64,000 bases of DNA from Paraburkholderia sp. (GTDB taxonomy: Bacteria > Pseudomonadota > Gammaproteobacteria > Burkholderiales > Burkholderiaceae), in contig NZ_JAPWKB010000019.1 of assembly GCF_028283785.1 (NCBI RefSeq), positions 826,001-890,000 on the forward strand. Reading direction: 5' to 3'. The position numbers and the translations under genes were made by a program. Under the pieces are notes generated by a model that saw only the letters and a list, made by a program, of their open reading frames with translations, was not told the origin of the DNA and ran no database searches. Below, piece after piece: positions 50,186 to 57,910 of this stretch; the first letter of the stretch is position 1; every line of letters starts with the position of its first letter.

Positions 50186-52306
50186 TTAGTGCGTTGCGCC
50201 CGGCGTCATGCCGTTATGACGCAGCAACGCGTCGATATTCGGCTCGCGGCCGCGGAACGCCTTGAACGATTCCATCGCGGGACGGCTGCCGCCCACTTCG
50301 AGAATCTCTTTACGATAGCGCGTGCCCGTTGCCGCATCCAGCACGCTGCCGCTCGCGGCCTGCGCGGCCTCTTCGAACGCCGCATACGCATCCGCCGACA
50401 ACACTTCCGCCCACTTGTAGCTGTAGTAACCGGCCGCGTAACCGCCCGCGAAAATATGGCTGAACGTGTTCGGCCAGCGCGAGAACGCCGCTTGCGGCAC
50501 GACGTGGAAACGCTCGTTGATTTCGCGCGCGAGATCGTTCGCGCTCTTCGTGCCCGACGGATCGAAATCGACGTGCAACTGCATGTCGAACATCGAGAAC
50601 ACGATCTGGCGCAACGTGCCCAAACCGCTCTGGAAGTTCTTTGCCGCCAGCATCTTGTCGAACAGATCGCGCGGCAACGGTTTCGCGGTTTCGACGTGCG
50701 ACGTCATGTCGGACAGCACGTCCCACTCCCACGCGAAATTTTCCATGAACTGCGACGGCAGTTCGACCGCATCCCATTCGACGCCGTTGATACCCGACAC
50801 GCCGAGTTCGTCGACGCGCGTGAGCATGTGATGCAGCCCGTGGCCGAACTCGTGGAACAGCGTGATCACTTCGTCGTGCGTGAAGCAGGCGGGTTTGCCG
50901 CCGACCGGCGCCGAGAAGTTGCAGGTCAGATACGCAACCGGCGTCTGCACGGCGCCGTGCGCGTGCTTGTGACGCGCGCGGGCGTCGTCCATCCATGCGC
51001 CGCCGCGTTTGCCTTCGCGCGCGTAGAGGTCGAGATAGAACTGCGCGACAAGGCCGCCGTCCTGATTCTCGACGCGGAAAAAGCGCACGTCCGGATGCCA
51101 CACGGCCGCTTCGTCACGACGGATCTTCACGCCGAACAGCGTTTCCGTGACCTTGAACAAGCCCTTGAATACCGCGTCTTCCGGGAAATACTGTTTGACT
51201 TCGTTTTCGGAGAACGCATAGCGCTTCTGACGCAGACGCTCGGCGGCGAAGGTCATGTCCCACGGCTGAAGCTCGGTCATGCCGAGTTCGTTGGCAGCGA
51301 AATCGCGCAGTTCCTGCCAGTCTTTTTCAGCGTGCGGGCGCGCGCGCGTGGCGAGGTCTTCGAGGAAGGCCATCACCTGCGCAGGCGATTCCGCCATCTT
51401 CGGCGCAAGCGACACTTCGGCGAAATTCCGGTAGCCGAGCATATGCGATTCTTCCGCGCGCAGCTTGAGCTGCTCGGCGATGTTCGCGGTGTTGTCCCAT
51501 TCCGGCTTGCCGCGGCCGTAAGTCGGGCCCATTTCGGACGCGCGCGTGACGTAGGCGCGGTACATCGTTTCGCGCATCGCACGGTTTTCCGAGTATTGCA
51601 TCACCGGGAAATACGACGGGAAATGCAGCGTGAACTTCCACGCCTGCCGGTCGGCGCCATTGTTCAGGCCTTCGCGTTCGGCCGCTTCTTTCGCGCCTTC
51701 GATCACATCGTCGGGCAGGCCGACAAGCTCCGCCTCGTTTTCGACGATATACGAATACGCGTTGGTCGCGTCGAGTACGTGATCCGAAAAACCTTTCGAC
51801 AAGCCCGCCTGGCGTTCCTGCAATTCGGCGAAATGCGGTTTGCGGTCTTCCGGCAATTCCGCGCCCGACAGACGGAAATCGCGCAGCGAGTTATCGAGGA
51901 TCTTTTTGCGCTCGGCCGTCAACGACGGAAATTCACCGCTCGCCGACAGCGCCTTGTACTTTTCGTACAGCGCCAGGTTTTGTCCGACGCTCGACCAGAA
52001 TTCGGTGACGCGCGGCAGGTTTTCACCGTACACCGCGCGCAGTTCCGGCGTATCGGCGACGGCGTTCAGATGGCCGATCACGCCCCACGCGCGCGCGAGC
52101 GGTTCGGTGGCGCGCTCGACCGGTTCGACCACATCGGCCCACGATGCGGGCGTGGACGGCTGGCTGGCGCGATCGACGGCGGCATTCGCATCGGCGAGCA
52201 GCACGTCTAGGGCAGGCGTTACGTGTTCGGGGCGAATTTCGCCAAAACGCGGCAGATCGGAAAAATCGAGGAGCGGGTTGTCGTGTTTCGAAGATTGAGT
52301 GGACAT
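50186..52306 (-). CDS. prlC: Oligopeptidase A (M3 metallopeptidase)
   Basis: A 706-residue cytoplasmic zinc peptidase that degrades short peptides, including cleaved signal peptides. The zinc motif is His485-E-F-G-His489 in LFHEFGHGLHHML, followed by GINGVEWDAVELPSQFMENF with the third ligand Glu. Other family segments are NPLLDFSDLPRFGEIRPEHV at the start and FSHIFAGGYAAGYYSYKWAE near the end. The length is close to the 680 residues of E. coli OpdA. It is single and leftward, with GGAAG before the ATG. Confidence 0.94.
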   Translation of the reverse strand: MSTQSSKHDNPLLDFSDLPRFGEIRPEHVTPALDVLLADANAAVDRASQPSTPASWADVVEPVERATEPLARAWGVIGHLNAVADTPELRAVYGENLPRVTEFWSSVGQNLALYEKYKALSASGEFPSLTAERKKILDNSLRDFRLSGAELPEDRKPHFAELQERQAGLSKGFSDHVLDATNAYSYIVENEAELVGLPDDVIEGAKEAAEREGLNNGADRQAWKFTLHFPSYFPVMQYSENRAMRETMYRAYVTRASEMGPTYGRGKPEWDNTANIAEQLKLRAEESHMLGYRNFAEVSLAPKMAESPAQVMAFLEDLATRARPHAEKDWQELRDFAANELGMTELQPWDMTFAAERLRQKRYAFSENEVKQYFPEDAVFKGLFKVTETLFGVKIRRDEAAVWHPDVRFFRVENQDGGLVAQFYLDLYAREGKRGGAWMDDARARHKHAHGAVQTPVAYLTCNFSAPVGGKPACFTHDEVITLFHEFGHGLHHMLTRVDELGVSGINGVEWDAVELPSQFMENFAWEWDVLSDMTSHVETAKPLPRDLFDKMLAAKNFQSGLGTLRQIVFSMFDMQLHVDFDPSGTKSANDLAREINERFHVVPQAAFSRWPNTFSHIFAGGYAAGYYSYKWAEVLSADAYAAFEEAAQAASGSVLDAATGTRYRKEILEVGGSRPAMESFKAFRGREPNIDALLRHNGMTPGATH

Positions 52307-52666
52307 AGTGCTTCCTGTCTGACGCGGGTAAAAATGGCGCGATGCGCACGCGGACGGTTCGACCGCATGGACTTCATTGCGCCGCTTTCTGGATGATTGG
52401 GGCGGGATACCGCGTTTCCAACCGGCTTGCCGGACAAATTATCAGAAGTTGTCGCGCGATGGTATGGGACGGGGCGCGGCGCGGGCTGTGCGCGGGGTCT
52501 TCAGGCTGTCGCAGGCTTGTCGTTGGACTGTCATCGGGTGACGGCCGTGCGGCGTGACGACGCACGGCACGATGGGCGGCGCGCATGCCGTTCTGTGGGT
52601 GAGCGTACTGTCGCGCGCAAGCGTTTGCGGCATCGTAGCAACGTGATTCCCCGCTCGAAGCCTCCG
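52307..52666. other. Divergent region prlC / acyltransferase
   Basis: These 360 bases hold two divergent promoters. Open frames continue upstream of the acyltransferase start but carry no conserved sequence, and no other gene is supported. Confidence 0.5.
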
Positions 52667-53767
52667 ATGATCCAGCTCTCGCACGCACTCAAACGCAACG
52701 GCAACAATTTCGATCTGGTGCGGCTCGTCGCGGCGATTTTCGTCGTGTACGGGCATTCTTACGTCGTGCAGGCCGCCGACGGTCATCGTGACGGCGTCGA
52801 GGCCGCGCTCGGCTTCGATGGATTCGGCGCGCTTGGCGTGTACGCGTTCTTTCTGCTGAGCGGCATGCTGGTTGCCGGCAGTTTCGACCGGCAACGCTCG
52901 GTGCCGCGCTTCATGGTGCTGCGGATCGCGCGTCTGTGGCCGGCGGTCGCGGTGGGCTCGCTCGTCACCGTGTTTCTGATCGGGCCGCTGTTCACGACCT
53001 TGCCGCTGCGCGAGTATTTCGCGTCGCCGATGACATGGGCCAATCTCGACAATTTCTCGACGATCGTGATGAAGAAGGGCTGGGCGTTGCCTGGCGTGTT
53101 CGAGCACAACCGTTTCGTCGCCGATGTCTGTGCGCCGCTGTGGACGCTGCCGATCGAAGTGCGCTGTTATCTGATCGTGCTGGTGACCGGCATGCTCGGT
53201 TTGCTGTCGACGCGTCGCGGGATGCTGCTGGCGTTCGCGATCGGAAGCGCGGCGTTTATGTTGCGCGTGCATTTGCCGGACCTGTATCCGTCGCTGCGCG
53301 ATTTCGCCGACAAGCCCGGTGGCTATTCGTTCTGGCCGGAGCCGTTCTTTCTGGTGGGCATGCTGCTGTACGGATGGCGCGAGCGGATCGTGATCAACGG
53401 TGTACCGGCGATCGGTCTTACGATGGTGTATCTCGTGTTTCACGATACTGCGGCCGCGCAGCCGCTGTTTTATCTCGCGTTCATTTACGGTGTGCTGTGG
53501 CTCGGCACGACGCCGATGCTGCGCCGCTGGGTGCCGCGCAACGACTATTCGTTCGGGATTTATATTTACGGATTCATGGTCCAGCAGTGCGTCGCGAATA
53601 TCGCGCCGGGGCTGGATCATCTGACGGCGGTGCTGATTGCCGCGCCGTTTATTGCCGCGTGCGCGGTGTTGTCGTGGCATGGCGTCGAGCGGCCGGTGTT
53701 AATGGGTTGCCGTCGACGGATGGCGCGTCGCGCGAGTGCGCCGGCGAGTGGTGTCGCGGCGGAGTGA
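52667..53767 (+). CDS. Acyltransferase family 3 membrane protein (OafA/YrhL-like)
   Basis: A 366-residue integral membrane acyltransferase with about ten helices. The N-terminal signature NNFDLVRLVAAIFVVYGHSY holds the catalytic His and Arg. FLLSGMLVAGSFDRQRSVPR and RIARLWPAVAVGSLVTVFLI complete the family pattern. It likely O-acylates a surface sugar, such as LPS or exopolysaccharide. No neighbouring glycan genes are present, so the acceptor is unknown. The ATG at 52667 is chosen because the conserved N-terminus begins 13 residues later; a weak ribosome site (TCGAAG) precedes it. Confidence 0.86.
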   Translation: MIQLSHALKRNGNNFDLVRLVAAIFVVYGHSYVVQAADGHRDGVEAALGFDGFGALGVYAFFLLSGMLVAGSFDRQRSVPRFMVLRIARLWPAVAVGSLVTVFLIGPLFTTLPLREYFASPMTWANLDNFSTIVMKKGWALPGVFEHNRFVADVCAPLWTLPIEVRCYLIVLVTGMLGLLSTRRGMLLAFAIGSAAFMLRVHLPDLYPSLRDFADKPGGYSFWPEPFFLVGMLLYGWRERIVINGVPAIGLTMVYLVFHDTAAAQPLFYLAFIYGVLWLGTTPMLRRWVPRNDYSFGIYIYGFMVQQCVANIAPGLDHLTAVLIAAPFIAACAVLSWHGVERPVLMGCRRRMARRASAPASGVAAE

Positions 53768-53789
53768 GGTAGCGGGAGGATGGGACGTA

Positions 53790-53839
53790 AAAAAGACCGC
53801 TGTGAATGCCGGGAGAAGGCGTTCAGCAGCGGTCTTTTT
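53790..53839. terminator. Bidirectional terminator acyltransferase / folD
   Basis: A 13-base-pair outer stem, AAAAAGACCGCTG with CAGCGGTCTTTTT, encloses an inner imperfect stem (TGAATGCC with GGCGTTCA). A and T runs flank it. Confidence 0.85.
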
Positions 53840-53890
53840 GCATCTGCGACCGGTGGATGCCGGTGCCTGTGCGGGCGTTTATGCGAGCGT

Positions 53891-54748
53891 TTATGCGTGA
53901 GCGGCGGCGCGTTCGGCGGCTTCGATCGTGTTGACGAGCAGCATCGTGATGGTCATCGGGCCGACGCCGCCCGGGACCGGCGTGATGAAGCCGGCCACTT
54001 CCTTGACGCCTGCGAAGTCGACGTCGCCGCACAGCTTGCCGGCCTCGTCGCGATTCATGCCGACGTCGATCACGGCGGCGCCCGGCTTGACCATATCGGC
54101 GGTCAGGATATTACGCAGACCGGTGGCCGCGACGACGATATCCGCGTTGCGCGTATGGGCGGCGAGATCGCGGGTTTTGCTGTGGCAGATCGTGACGGTG
54201 GCGCCGGCTTCGAGCAGGAGCAGCGCCATCGGCTTGCCGACGATATTCGAACGTCCGATCACGACCGCGTTCGCGCCTTGCAGCGCGATCTTGTACGCGT
54301 CGAACATTTTCATCACGCCGTAGGGCGTGCAGGGGCGAAACAGCGGCTTGCCGGTCATCAGTGCACCGGCATTGGCGACGTGAAAGCCGTCGACGTCTTT
54401 TTCCGGCGAGATGGCTTCGAGCACCTTGTGGCTGTCGATATGTTTCGGCAGCGGCAACTGGACGAGGATGCCGTGGATTTTCGGATCGCGGTTCAGCTGA
54501 TCGATCCGCGCGAGCAGGTCGGCTTCCGACAGCGTGGCCGGGTAGCGGTCATACGACGAATGCAGGCCGGTGTCCTCGCATGCCTTGATCTTGTTGCGGA
54601 CGTAGACCTCGCTAGCCGGATTGTCACCGACCAGCACGACAGCGAGGCCCGGTTGATGACCGCGAGCGGTGAGGGCGGCGGCGCGGGAAGCGACATCGGC
54701 GCGAAGGGTCTTGGAGAGGGCGAGGCCGTCGATCAGGGTGGCAGTCAT
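53891..54748 (-). CDS. folD: Methylenetetrahydrofolate dehydrogenase / cyclohydrolase
   Basis: A 285-residue bifunctional folate enzyme that interconverts 5,10-methylene-, methenyl- and 10-formyl-tetrahydrofolate. The folate-site motif SEVYVRNKIKACEDTG carries the catalytic Lys53. PKIHGILVQLPLPKHID and the NADP-binding VVIGRSNIVGKPMALLLLEA follow, and the conserved end PVPGGVGPMTITMLLVNTIE is present. The ATG at 54748 starts at the family position. Upstream the sequence turns G/T-rich and non-coding, so its promoter lies next to, or within, the repeat island. Confidence 0.95.
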   Translation of the reverse strand: MTATLIDGLALSKTLRADVASRAAALTARGHQPGLAVVLVGDNPASEVYVRNKIKACEDTGLHSSYDRYPATLSEADLLARIDQLNRDPKIHGILVQLPLPKHIDSHKVLEAISPEKDVDGFHVANAGALMTGKPLFRPCTPYGVMKMFDAYKIALQGANAVVIGRSNIVGKPMALLLLEAGATVTICHSKTRDLAAHTRNADIVVAATGLRNILTADMVKPGAAVIDVGMNRDEAGKLCGDVDFAGVKEVAGFITPVPGGVGPMTITMLLVNTIEAAERAAAHA

Positions 54749-54891
54749 AGGTGGTGGCTTGGTGGCTGCGCCGGGCATGGGGCTGGGGTTGAGGCGAGGT
54801 GCGCACGGCGGCGGTGGATGGCGGGATTATAGCTTTTTTGGGTGTTTGGGTTGGGGGTGGGGGTGGCTTGGTTTGGTTCTGTTTGGTTTGG

Positions 54892-55073
54892 TTGGTCCCG
54901 GTTTCGCGGTGGTATGCCTGGATCGTCCCTGTGCGGGACCGCACCTACTTTTCTTTGCTCGCGCAAAGAAAAGTAGGCAAAAGAAAGCGCGTTTACACCG
55001 CTTCTTCGTAGCGAGTGGCGTCTATTCATTATCGGGTAGTGGTCCGCGCACGATTTGAGTTGCCGCACCGCTT
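54892..55073 (+). repeat. Long inverted repeat, left copy
   Basis: This segment reappears inverted at about 56868-57044 with clear identity (my alignment by eye suggests well over 80 percent). It contains a 15-base-pair perfect hairpin at 54944-54977 (CCTACTTTTCTTTGC with GCAAAGAAAAGTAGG, loop TCGC) and the string AAAGAAAGCGCGTTTACACC. Confidence 0.8.
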
Positions 55074-55282
55074 TACTTGGTGACAGGGCAGTCATTCGTT
55101 CCGGCTGTTCGCTTCGCGATAGCCGACGGGCACAGCCCCGTCTTTTTCTCTCGGCGTCATTCGCGCGCTGCACTCCGTCGGTCACAAAACCCACTTTCCT
55201 GGCATCCGCCGGTATGGTTGCGCGCGCAAAATTCCTGGCAACTCGGAGCGTCGAAACCATCGCGAAGGAGGGTGGGCGGTCC

Positions 55283-55460
55283 GGGGCAAACCGGGTTTTG
55301 GGCCGGACGCGGGAAGGGTCGTTAAGGCGGGAAAATCGTGTGGCGTGAACGGGCTTTGAGCTGACGCCGGAACCGTCGTTAAACCGGCCGAATGGTGTGG
55401 CGAAAACCGGGCTTCGAGTCGGCGCTGGAACCGTCGAAGCGGCGGCCAAACGACGTGGCG
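55283..55460 (+). repeat. Degenerate tandem repeat, 57-58 base period
   Basis: GTGGCG recurs at 55340, 55397 and 55455, each followed or preceded by CGGGCTT-like and GGAACCGTCG-like strings, giving three or so decayed units. The sequence right of the IS (56796 onward) starts like a further unit, so the element appears to have inserted into this array. Confidence 0.6.
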
Positions 55461-55465
55461 AAAAT

Positions 55466-55499
55466 GGAGCCTGTAAGCGATTTTGTGTCTGCGAGTCAT
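55466..55499 (+). repeat. IS256-type left terminal inverted repeat
   Basis: Starts GGAGCCTGTAAGCGATTTTG and ends GCGAGTCAT. It has two extra bases compared with the right end. Confidence 0.8.
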
Positions 55500-55531
55500 A
55501 TGATTGCCCGCAACGGGCCAAGGAGAGTCAT

Positions 55532-56758
55532 ATGGCAACGCGCAAGACGAGGAGCCGGTTCGATCCGGCGGTGCTGGACGAACTGCTCAAGGGGCAGGAT
55601 CCGCAGACGGTCCTGCGTTCGCAGGGCCTGCTCGGCGAACTCAAGAAGGCGCTGGCCGAGCGCATGCTCAACGCCGAGATGGACGTGCATCTGGACCAGC
55701 CGCTCGAGCACGACGCGGGCAACCACCGCAACGGATCGAGCGCGAAGACCGTGCTCAGCGAGGACGGCCCGCTGGAGCTGGCGATTCCCCGCGATCGCCA
55801 CGGCCGCTTTGATCCGGCGCTCATCGGCAAATACCAGCGCCGCTTTCCCGGCTTCGACCAGAAGATCATCGCGCTGTACGCGCGCGGCATGAGTACGCGC
55901 GATATCCAGGCCCACGTGGCCGAACTCTACGGCCTGGAGATCTCGCCCGAGCTGGTGTCGGCGGTCACCGACGCGGTGCTCGACGAGGTCCGGGCCTGGC
56001 AGGAGCGCCCGCTCGATCCGGTGTATGCGCTGGTCTATTTCGATGCGCTGCGCGTGAAGATCCGCGATGAGGGGCTGGTGCGCAACAAGGCCGTGTATCT
56101 GGCCATCGGCGTGAACTGTGAGGGCTACCGCGACGTGCTGGGCATCTGGATCGAGCACACCGAGGGCGCCCGGTTCTGGCTCAGGGTGATGAGCGAGCTG
56201 AAGGCGCGCGGCACGCGCGACATCCTGATCGCGGTGGTCGACGGGCTCAAGGGGTTTCCGGAGGCGATCGTGTCGGTGTTCCCGCAGACGGTGGTCCAGA
56301 CCTGCATCGTGCACCTGCTGCGCAACTCGATGCAGTTCGCCACCTGGAAGGAGCGCGCCGCGCTGGCCGCCGCGCTCAGGCCGGTCTACACCGCGACGGG
56401 CGCCGAGGCGGCCGAACAGGAACTGGCGCGCTTCGAGGCCGGCGAGTGGGGCCAGCGCTACCGGGCGATCGTGCCGATGTGGCGACGGCAGTGGGAAGAG
56501 GTCGTGCCGTTCTTTGCGTTCACCGCGCCGGTACGCACGCTGATCTACACGACCAACGCGATCGAGAGCCTGCACAGCCAGGTGCGCAAATCGATCCGCA
56601 ACAAGGGCCACTTTCCATCCGACGAAGCCGCGCTCAAACTCATCTGGCTGAGCCTGCGCTACATCGTCGGCAAGTGGACCAACCGGCCCCTGTGCTGGAG
56701 CGCGGCGCGAACGGAGTTCGCCATCCAGTTTGAAGACCGCTTTACTGTCGGGCCATGA
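55532..56758 (+). CDS. IS256-family (Mutator-like) transposase
   Basis: A 408-residue DDE transposase. Family landmarks are NHRNGSSAKTVLSEDGPLEL near the N-terminus, the first catalytic Asp in YALVYFDALRVKIRDEG, the second in LIAVVDGLKGFPEAIVSVFP, the C-x2-H region TCIVHLLRNSMQF, and the catalytic Glu in YTTNAIESLHSQVRKSIRNK. The ATG at 55532 follows AAGGAGAG. An in-frame extension to 55397 crosses the IS end and is not real. The frame is intact over the usual IS256 length. Confidence 0.94.
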   Translation: MATRKTRSRFDPAVLDELLKGQDPQTVLRSQGLLGELKKALAERMLNAEMDVHLDQPLEHDAGNHRNGSSAKTVLSEDGPLELAIPRDRHGRFDPALIGKYQRRFPGFDQKIIALYARGMSTRDIQAHVAELYGLEISPELVSAVTDAVLDEVRAWQERPLDPVYALVYFDALRVKIRDEGLVRNKAVYLAIGVNCEGYRDVLGIWIEHTEGARFWLRVMSELKARGTRDILIAVVDGLKGFPEAIVSVFPQTVVQTCIVHLLRNSMQFATWKERAALAAALRPVYTATGAEAAEQELARFEAGEWGQRYRAIVPMWRRQWEEVVPFFAFTAPVRTLIYTTNAIESLHSQVRKSIRNKGHFPSDEAALKLIWLSLRYIVGKWTNRPLCWSAARTEFAIQFEDRFTVGP

Positions 56759-56763
56759 GTACC

Positions 56764-56795
56764 ATGACTCGCACACAAAATTTCTGACAGGCTCC
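56764..56795 (-). repeat. IS256-type right terminal inverted repeat
   Basis: Its reverse complement starts GGAGCCTGTCAGAAATTTTG and ends GCGAGTCAT, matching the left end with a two-base gap and a few substitutions. Confidence 0.8.
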
Positions 56796-56867
56796 GAAAA
56801 TGGGTTTTTGAAGTGGGCTACCGCCGCGAAGCGGGCGGGATGTGCGGGTGCGGACCACCACGTCAGG

Positions 56868-57044
56868 CGGCGCGGCAGCTCCAAACGTGCGCGGTCCACT
56901 ACCCGTTCTGAAAGGACGCCACTCGCTACGAAGTGTCGGTGTAAACGCGCTTTCTTTTGCCTACTTTTCTTTGCGCGAGCAAAGAAAAGTAGGTGCGGTC
57001 CCGCACAGGGACGATCCAGGCGGACCACCGCGAAACCGGGACAA
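56868..57044 (-). repeat. Long inverted repeat, right copy
   Basis: The mirror image of 54892-55073. The hairpin lies at 56960-56993 with the same 15-base arms and loop GCGA. Together with the left copy it brackets the tandem array and the IS. Confidence 0.8.
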
Positions 57045-57135
57045 CCGAGCGCAAAACCGAAGCCGAAGGGCGGAGAAAAAACCGAGAGAGCGAGCGCGAA
57101 AGCAGCAACGCCGAGAAACAGGAGCAAGCCAAAAA

Positions 57136-57216
57136 CCCAAAACCAGCAAAACCAGCAAAACCAGCAAAACCAGCAAAACCAGCAAAACCAGGCCAGCAAA
57201 AACCAGCAAAAACCAA
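57136..57216 (+). repeat. Nine-base tandem repeat AAACCAGCA
   Basis: About six near-perfect copies of AAACCAGCA followed by AAAAACC variants. There are no spacers, so this is not a CRISPR. A G/T-rich run of complementary composition lies at the opposite edge of the island (54826-54896). Confidence 0.8.
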
Positions 57217-57268
57217 ACCCCACCGGAGGCAAAAACCCCAAAAGCCCCCGGCAAGGAAAAACCTGTTA

Positions 57269-57910
57269 TTACGCCTGCTGCGGCTTATTAGAAAGCGCCA
57301 ACCTCAACAGATCCGCCACCGTATTAACGTTCAGCTTCTCCATGATATTCGCGCGATGCGCCTCAACCGTCTTGATCGAAATGCCAAGATCATCGGCAAT
57401 CTGCTTGTTCAACCGGCCGGCAATAATCCGCTCCAGCACCTGATGCTCACGCGCCGTCAGCTTGCCAAGACGTTCGGCCGCCGCACGCTGCTGCTGAACA
57501 CTCGTGCTCTCGCTGCGTGCCTTGTCCAGCATCCGCTCGACCAGCTTGCGCAATTCGGCTTCGTCGAACGGCTTTTCGATAAAGTCCATCGCGCCTTTTT
57601 TCATCGTCGAAACCGCCATCGGCACATCGCCGTGGCCGGTCACGAAGATAATCGGCAGCAACGTGTTATCCGCAATCAAGCGTTCCTGTAATTCCAACCC
57701 GCTCATTCCCGACATCCGCACGTCGAGAATCAGACACGCAATCTGGCCCGGATGCTGATGCGGCTGCCAGGCGTCGATAAACTGCTCCGCGCTCGAAAAA
57801 CACTGCACGCGATAACCGTTCGCCTCCAGCAGCCAGCGCAGCGAATCTCGCACGGCCTCGTCGTCGTCGACGACAAAGACAGTTTCCTGTGTGGTGACTG
57901 GGCTATTCAT
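57269..57910 (-). CDS. FixJ-family response regulator
   Basis: A 213-residue two-domain regulator. The receiver has the triad DDD (15-17), phospho-acceptor Asp63 (LILDVRMSGMSGLELQERL) and the FixJ-like VTGHGDVPMAVSTMKKGAMD with FIEKPFD. The LuxR-type helix-turn-helix (LTAREHQVLERIIAGRLNKQ, ISIKTVEAHRANIMEKL) occupies about 145-200. Its start overlaps the stop of the kinase gene (ATGA), so the two are translationally coupled. Targets are unknown; the divergent aceE gene is a tempting candidate. The 3' end abuts the repeat island. Confidence 0.9.
   Translation of the reverse strand: MNSPVTTQETVFVVDDDEAVRDSLRWLLEANGYRVQCFSSAEQFIDAWQPHQHPGQIACLILDVRMSGMSGLELQERLIADNTLLPIIFVTGHGDVPMAVSTMKKGAMDFIEKPFDEAELRKLVERMLDKARSESTSVQQQRAAAERLGKLTAREHQVLERIIAGRLNKQIADDLGISIKTVEAHRANIMEKLNVNTVADLLRLALSNKPQQA

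Larger units (their letters stand above)
54749..55465. other. Non-coding repeat island, left part
   Basis: These 717 bases between folD and the insertion sequence hold no supported gene. In order they contain a G/T-rich low-complexity run (about 54826-54896), the left inverted repeat with a strong hairpin (54892-55073), a unique stretch, and degenerate 57-58 base tandem repeats up to the IS end. Confidence 0.7.
55466..56795 (+). mobile_element. Complete IS256-family insertion sequence
   Basis: A 1330-base element with terminal inverted repeats (left 55466-55499, right 56764-56795; both begin GGAGCCTGT and share TTTTGTGT and GCGAGTCAT) around one transposase gene. The flanks carry GAAAAT immediately outside both ends (55460-55465 and 56796-56801), which looks like a target duplication, although eight bases would be usual for the family. 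Length, ends and transposase are intact, so it may be active. Confidence 0.88.
56796..57268. other. Non-coding repeat island, right part
   Basis: These 473 bases hold no supported gene. They contain the continuation of the tandem array, the right inverted repeat with its hairpin, an A-rich basic-composition stretch and a 9-base tandem repeat, up to the FixJ-like stop. Confidence 0.7.

Noticed and set aside
50114..52210. A 698-residue plus-strand frame opposite prlC
   Set aside because: Antisense shadow; the M3 peptidase with its HEFGH motif explains the region.
57136..57216. Possible CRISPR array
   Set aside because: Repeats are nine bases, directly adjacent and without spacers, and no cas genes are present. 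This is a minisatellite.
56730..57443. A 237-residue plus-strand frame running from the transposase end through the island
   Set aside because: It consists of translated minisatellite and low-complexity sequence (QNQQNQQNQQ) and runs into the antisense of the FixJ-like gene.
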